Under the pieces are notes generated by a model. The model saw only the letters and a program-made list of their open reading frames with translations. It was not told the origin of the DNA and ran no database searches. The translations under genes and the position numbers were made by a program. Below, piece after piece: positions 14,183 to 17,633 of a DNA stretch of 17,633 bases; the stretch's first letter is position 1; each line of letters opens with the position of its first letter. The stretch comes from BMS3Bbin07 sp036244995 (lineage in GTDB: Bacteria; Nitrospirota; Thermodesulfovibrionia; Thermodesulfovibrionales; JdFR-85): assembly GCA_036244995.1 (NCBI GenBank), contig BTTF01000045.1, positions 1 to 17,633 on the forward strand, written 5' to 3'.

Positions 14183-14268
14183 GGTAACGAAGCCCGTATC
14201 GTGAGGCGTCAGGGGTTAAATGAAGAGACGAAAGACGTGACCAACAGACGAAACGGGTCTCGTAACCG
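14183..14268. repeat. Intergenic palindromic element, copy B
   Basis: An 86-bp second copy of the element at 13484-13570. It starts eleven bases after the cyclo-ligase stop and has the same terminal arms (14183-14197 and 14253-14267); one G-C arm pair of copy A becomes G-U here. The conserved ACGTCAAA precedes it. It separates the cyclo-ligase from the folE-like gene. Confidence 0.85.
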
Positions 14269-14302
14269 ATGGACGACAGACAGTTGTAACTCAATTTAAG
14301 TC

Positions 14303-14866
14303 ATGAACATAAAAAAGATTGAAGAAGGCGTGAAGCTTATACTTGACGGAATCGGTGAGGATACTGAAAGGCCCGGATTGCGCAGGACACCGCAGAGGGT
14401 TGCAGCCATGTTTCAGGAGATTTTTTCGGGTCTTCAGACCCCACCGGAAGATCTCCTGAAACATATAGAGGGCGAGACTCATGATGAGATGGTGATGCTG
14501 AAGGACATACCCTTTTACTCTGTATGCGAGCATCACCTCCTGCCCTTTTTTGGCCGTGCACATATTGCCTATATCCCTGAGAAGGGAAGGATTGTAGGTA
14601 TAGGAGAGCTTGCAAAGGCACTTGAGATGCTCGCAAAGAGGCCGCAGGTACAGGAGAGACTTACTGCACAGCTTGCAGACATGATAATGGAGCGGTTGAG
14701 ACCACGGGGGGCCATGGTAATCATTGATGCAGAGCACCTCTGTCTCAGTATGCGGGGAATCAAGAAGCCCGGGGCAAGGACTGTGACCTCAGCGGTAAGA
14801 GGGATATTCAGGAGCAAGCAGTCAACAAGGGAGGAGATGCTTGAGCTGATAAAGAAGAGGGAATGA
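14303..14866 (+). CDS. folE: FolE-type GTP cyclohydrolase I with an altered triphosphate-contact motif
   Basis: A 187-residue enzyme of the type IA GTP cyclohydrolase family, which makes 7,8-dihydroneopterin triphosphate, the first step of folate synthesis. The zinc ligands C75 and H78 (in SVCEHHLLPFFG) and C147 (in DAEHLCLSMRG) and the catalytic His pair are intact, as are KRPQVQERLT and R151. The usual GLSK(L/I)xR segment, whose Lys and Arg hold the triphosphate in E. coli (K136, R139), is here GIGELAK, so the Lys position is Glu (E102) and the Arg is Lys. Fold and zinc chemistry are clear; exact substrate is slightly less so. The ATG at 14303 has no visible ribosome site. Its neighbours all use THF, so it likely supplies THF for the Wood-Ljungdahl methyl branch. 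Confidence 0.88.
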   Translation: MNIKKIEEGVKLILDGIGEDTERPGLRRTPQRVAAMFQEIFSGLQTPPEDLLKHIEGETHDEMVMLKDIPFYSVCEHHLLPFFGRAHIAYIPEKGRIVGIGELAKALEMLAKRPQVQERLTAQLADMIMERLRPRGAMVIIDAEHLCLSMRGIKKPGARTVTSAVRGIFRSKQSTREEMLELIKKRE

Positions 14867-14887
14867 AAAATCACAAAGGAGGTTTTG

Positions 14888-15742
14888 ATGGCAGCAACGA
14901 TTATTGACGGGAAGAAGGTGGCAGCAGATATCAAGCTGGAATTGAAGAAGGAAGTTGAGGAACTTAAGTCAAAAGGGGTGAATCCGGCCCTTTCCGTAGT
15001 GCTTGTAGGTGAAAATCCAGCCAGCAAGAAGTATGTGGCAAACAAGGAAAAGACCTGTGAGGCCCTCGGAATCAAGAGTGTAGCGTATAAACTCCCTGAG
15101 TCAGCTACACAGGAAGAGCTGCTCAAGCTTGTAGACGACCTGAATGCAAATCCTGATATCCACGGAATCCTGGTACAGCTCCCCCTGCCCAAACACATGA
15201 ATGAGAAAGAAGTGATGCACAGGATTGCCCCTGAGAAGGATGTGGATGGTTTCGGTCCGGATGCACTGGGAAGACTCCTCCTTGATGAGCCGGGCTTTGT
15301 GCCGTGCACACCTCACGGGGCAATGAAGATGCTTGAGGCATACGGGGTTGACCCTGCCGGAAAGAAGGCTGTTATAGTCGGCAGGAGTGTAATAGTCGGC
15401 AAGCCCCTTGCACTGTTATTGCTCAGAAAGAACGCCACAGTTACCATATGCCATAGCAGGACGCCTGACCTTAAGGGAGAATGTCTTTTTGCTGATATCC
15501 TGTGTGTGGCTGTCGGAAGGGCACATATGGTAAAGGGTGACTGGGTAAAAGAAGGAGCAGCAGTTATAGATATCGGTATCAATGTGAATGAGCAGGGCAA
15601 GCTGGTTGGTGATGTGGAGTTTGAGAAGGCAAAAGAGAGGGCCGGCTGGATTACCCCAGTGCCTGGTGGCGCAGGACCCATGACAATTGCCATGCTCATG
15701 TATAATACGGTAGAGGCTGCGAAGGCTACTTTGAAGGCATAA
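14888..15742 (+). CDS. folD: Bifunctional methylene-THF dehydrogenase / methenyl-THF cyclohydrolase
   Basis: A 284-residue FolD that interconverts formyl-, methenyl- and methylene-THF with NAD(P). It has VGENPASKKYVANKEK (40-55) with the catalytic Y49 and K53 pair, QLPLPKHM, PEKDVDGF, the PCTPHGAMKMLE motif, the nucleotide loop VIVGRSVIVGKPLA and the C-terminal PVPGGAGPMTIAML. Length and motifs are normal. The ATG at 14888 is chosen because AGGAGG (14877-14882) lies 5 bases before it; a TTG three bases upstream is too close to that site. It starts 21 bases after the folE-like gene. In the Wood-Ljungdahl methyl branch it provides the methylene-THF that MetVF reduces. Confidence 0.95.
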   Translation: MAATIIDGKKVAADIKLELKKEVEELKSKGVNPALSVVLVGENPASKKYVANKEKTCEALGIKSVAYKLPESATQEELLKLVDDLNANPDIHGILVQLPLPKHMNEKEVMHRIAPEKDVDGFGPDALGRLLLDEPGFVPCTPHGAMKMLEAYGVDPAGKKAVIVGRSVIVGKPLALLLLRKNATVTICHSRTPDLKGECLFADILCVAVGRAHMVKGDWVKEGAAVIDIGINVNEQGKLVGDVEFEKAKERAGWITPVPGGAGPMTIAMLMYNTVEAAKATLKA

Positions 15743-15756
15743 GGTTCAAGGTTGTG

Positions 15757-15830
15757 GTTACGGGTAAATAAGATGAGACGATGAAGCTTTATAACCCGCA
15801 ACCCGTAACTTGCAGTTTGCAGCTCGTAAC
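15757..15830. repeat. Degenerate GTAAC-rich intergenic repeat
   Basis: GTTACGGGT (15757-15765) pairs with ACCCGTAAC (15801-15809), and the right half is a run of related short units (AACCCGCAACCCGTAAC, then TTGCAGTTTGCAG, then CTCGTAAC). It fills the gap between folD and metV. The GTAAC word also ends the arms of the elements at 13484 and 14183, so they may share an origin. Confidence 0.5.
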
Positions 15831-15848
15831 TCAAAAAGGAGGTTGGAG

Positions 15849-16514
15849 ATGATTATTTCCAGGAAGCGGGATTTTCAGGAATTGCTTGAAAATATCAAAA
15901 ACTACAAGAGTTTTTTTCTTATAGGATGCGCGGAGTGTGCCTCTCTTTGCAGTACCGGAAGTGAGAAGGAGGTTAAGGAACTTGCAGAGACCCTGAAGGC
16001 GGAAGGCAAGGAAGTTACAGGCGGCATCGTTGCAAAGACAGGCTGTCAGGTGCTGGGAACAAGGAAGGAACTCAAGGCATATAAGGATGAAGTAAACAAT
16101 GCAGAGTGTATCCTCGTCATGTCCTGTGGCGCCGGCACCCAGAGTGCGGTTGAGCTTTTTGAAGACAAGCCTGTCTATGTGACCAATGACTCACTCTTTC
16201 TCGGAAACATGACACGCTTTCAGGTATTTGATGAGCGGTGCTCCATGTGCGGCAAGTGCATACTCGACAAGACCGGCGGTATCTGTCCGATAACTACCTG
16301 TCCCAAGGGGCTGCTTAACGGACCATGTGGCGGAATGAAGGATGGACACTGTGAGGTGAGTCCGGATATCCCATGTGCATGGGTAAGGATATATGAGAGG
16401 ATGAAGAAGCTTGGTAAACTTGAAGAACTGTCCGGGTCTGTCCTTGATGCCAGGGACTGGTCAACAGCACAGAGCCCCAGGGCCTTCAGTACAAGAGAGA
16501 AAAAGGGGAAGTGA
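15849..16514 (+). CDS. metV: MetV, iron-sulfur partner of methylene-THF reductase
   Basis: A 221-residue protein of the methylene-THF reductase C-terminal (MetV) family, found with a short MetF in acetyl-CoA-pathway bacteria. It has 14 Cys in Fe-S/zinc-type groups: IGCAECASLC (C27, C30, C34), C66, C93 and a C-terminal set CSMCGKC (131-137), GGICPITTCPKG (146, 151), GPCGGM (160), C168 and C176. MetV forms a complex with MetF and passes electrons to its flavin. The ATG at 15849 has AGGAGG 6 bases upstream; a longer frame to 15810 would overlap the ribosome site with no family match. It lies 106 bases before metF and after folD, as expected for the methyl branch. Confident as MetV; the electron donor is not known from sequence. 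Confidence 0.92.
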   Translation: MIISRKRDFQELLENIKNYKSFFLIGCAECASLCSTGSEKEVKELAETLKAEGKEVTGGIVAKTGCQVLGTRKELKAYKDEVNNAECILVMSCGAGTQSAVELFEDKPVYVTNDSLFLGNMTRFQVFDERCSMCGKCILDKTGGICPITTCPKGLLNGPCGGMKDGHCEVSPDIPCAWVRIYERMKKLGKLEELSGSVLDARDWSTAQSPRAFSTREKKGK

Positions 16515-16620
16515 GCAGTCCGTCAAGGTCAATCCCCTGTCATATCCTGATAAACTGGATTATATAGTACTATAAGGTTATAAATTAAACGGCCTGAAAA
16601 GAAAGAAGGAGGAATAGAGA

Positions 16621-17505
16621 ATGTCATTCAGAGAGGCCCTTGAGTCAGGAAGATTTGTCGTAACCGCCGAAGTTGGTCCGCCCAAAGGGACTGATATTGC
16701 GGAGATGGTCCATCATATAGAACTGCTGAAAGGCAAGGTTGAAGCCATTAATTTTACCGACAACCAGTCTGCTGTAATGAGAATGAATTCCCTTGCCGGT
16801 TGTGCGATAGCCGTTGAGCACGGAGTTGAACCCATTTTTCAAATGACTTGCCGTGACCGTAACCGCATAGGCCTTCAGTCCGACCTTCTCGGTGCCTATG
16901 CCCTTGGAGTAAAGACTGTTCTCTGTATGACCGGCGACCATGTATCTGCCGGTGACCATAAAGGGGCAAAGCCTGTGTATGATGTTGAATCAGTTCAGTT
17001 GCTCCGGATAGTGGATGCTCTGAATAACGGCAAGGACATGGCAGGTAATGATTTGAAGGGTGGTTCTGATTTCTTTCAGGGAGGGGTTGTCACTCCTGAG
17101 GCAAATCCCCTTGAACCGCAACTGATGAAGTTTGAAAAGAAGATACAGGCAGGCGCCAGGTTTTTCCAGACCCAGGCCGTTTACGATATTGAAAAATTCA
17201 GGGAGTTTATGAAGCACGCACGGAAATTTCCTGTTAAGATACTGGCAGGGCTTGTTGTGCTTAAGAGTGCAGGTATGGCAAACTTTCTTAACAATTATGT
17301 CCCCGGAATAAAGGTGCCCCAGGAACTTATTGATGAGCTCAAGGCAGCAGGCAAGGGTAACGGCCTTGATAAGGGGATTGAGATATGTGCCAGGCATATA
17401 AAACAGCTCAGAGATGAAGGTATTTGCGATGGAGTGCACATAATGGCTATCGGTATGGAGGATAAGGTGCCCGAGATTTTGGAGAGGGCGGGGATTTTGG
17501 ATTGA
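16621..17505 (+). CDS. metF: Methylenetetrahydrofolate reductase MetF
   Basis: A 294-residue flavin TIM-barrel enzyme that reduces 5,10-methylene-THF to 5-methyl-THF. Matching positions include TAEVGPPKG (E17, like E. coli E28), the CRDRNR motif (77-82), TGD (104-106, like D120) and QTQ (183-185, like Q183). It is the short MetF that works with MetV and has no C-terminal regulatory domain of the eukaryotic type. AGGAGG lies 10 bases before the ATG. It ends the folate cluster, its stop codon lying inside a TTGACTA tandem array. It makes the methyl group for the corrinoid protein and acetyl-CoA synthase. No electron-input gene is seen between metV and metF. Confidence 0.95.
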   Translation: MSFREALESGRFVVTAEVGPPKGTDIAEMVHHIELLKGKVEAINFTDNQSAVMRMNSLAGCAIAVEHGVEPIFQMTCRDRNRIGLQSDLLGAYALGVKTVLCMTGDHVSAGDHKGAKPVYDVESVQLLRIVDALNNGKDMAGNDLKGGSDFFQGGVVTPEANPLEPQLMKFEKKIQAGARFFQTQAVYDIEKFREFMKHARKFPVKILAGLVVLKSAGMANFLNNYVPGIKVPQELIDELKAAGKGNGLDKGIEICARHIKQLRDEGICDGVHIMAIGMEDKVPEILERAGILD

Positions 17506-17533
17506 CTATTGACTATTGACTATTGACTATTGA
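17502..17533. repeat. Heptamer tandem array (TTGACTA x4)
   Basis: Four perfect head-to-tail TTGACTA units (17502-17529) and half a fifth (TTGA) start in the last codon and stop of metF. The unit is close to a -35 box (TTGACA), but no -10 box follows at the right distance. A related array (TAGTGAA) lies at 1515-1535. Confidence 0.9.
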
Positions 17534-17545
17534 AAAACTTTGCTT

Positions 17546-17572
17546 TCTGCGAACTCTGCGTTCTCTGCGGTG
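17546..17572. repeat. Nine-base tandem repeat (TCTGCGNNN x3)
   Basis: TCTGCG recurs at 17546, 17555 and 17564, each followed by three variable bases (AAC, TTC, GTG). It lies in the gap before the last gene and looks like a dispersed intergenic repeat. Confidence 0.7.
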
Positions 17573-17604
17573 AAGAAATAAAGTATTGACGAGGACTGAT
17601 TAAA

Positions 17605-17633
17605 ATGGCCAGGGTTACAATTAACGATTTTCT
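17605..17633 (+). CDS. Start of an unidentified gene cut by the window end
   Basis: An ATG at 17605 opens a frame of nine full codons (MARVTINDF) that runs to the window end. GAGGA lies about 9 bases upstream, and it is on the same strand 100 bases after metF. Too little is seen to name it. In related clusters this place may hold an electron-transfer subunit for MetVF or another acetyl-CoA-pathway gene, but that is only a guess from position. Confidence 0.5.

Noticed and set aside
17502..17572. CRISPR-like repeat array
   Set aside because: Units of 7 and 9 bases are contiguous, with no spacers, so they are simple tandem repeats.

Overview
The window looks like chromosomal DNA from an anaerobic, Gram-negative, probably uncultured bacterium. 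A Nitrospirota (Thermodesulfovibrionia-like) or Desulfobacterota lineage is my best guess, made from gene content and not proven. An outer membrane is implied by a beta-barrel porin and a TolC/CusC-type channel. Acetyl-CoA (Wood-Ljungdahl) metabolism is implied by the CooC, FolD, MetV and MetF genes. No rRNA, tRNA, CRISPR array or transposase gene was recognised.

Region 1 (1-1570) holds the 3' end of a porin-like gene, which meets a convergent YHS / zinc-ribbon / HD-GYP signalling gene at a strong bidirectional terminator. Region 2 (1600-12594) is a divergent copper or silver defence island. Leftward run a CPH-type (CopB-like) P-type ATPase, a previously unlisted 20-codon ORF with a very strong Shine-Dalgarno and a CxCHxxC tail, and a Met-rich exported protein; a terminator follows. 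Rightward runs a tight operon of a YtkA/FixH-like periplasmic protein, CusC, CusB (with a Met-rich repeat linker and a C-terminal DUF3347-like domain), CusA, a PII-like protein overlapping the end of cusA, and a Met-rich cytochrome c-prime-like protein. The ATPase would clear the cytoplasm, CusCBA would expel metal from the periplasm across the outer membrane, and the small Met/Cys/His-rich proteins would buffer or sense periplasmic metal.

Region 3 (12661-17505) is a one-carbon / Wood-Ljungdahl block: cooC-type nickel-insertion ATPase, 5-formyl-THF cyclo-ligase, FolE-type GTP cyclohydrolase, folD, metV and metF. Together these supply folate cofactor synthesis, the methenyl/methylene interconversion, reduction to methyl-THF, and maturation of CODH/ACS. 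The CODH/ACS genes are not in the window. A new gene starts at 17605 and is cut off by the window end.

Between the genes of region 3, and once in region 1, lie several short repeat families. They comprise an 86-87 bp palindromic element in two copies either side of the cyclo-ligase gene, heptamer tandem arrays, and a 9-bp tandem array. The strongest candidates for something new are the 20-codon Cys-rich ORF in the copper locus, the YHS/HD-GYP fusion, the PII and cytochrome c-prime partners of the CusCBA pump, and the paired intergenic element.
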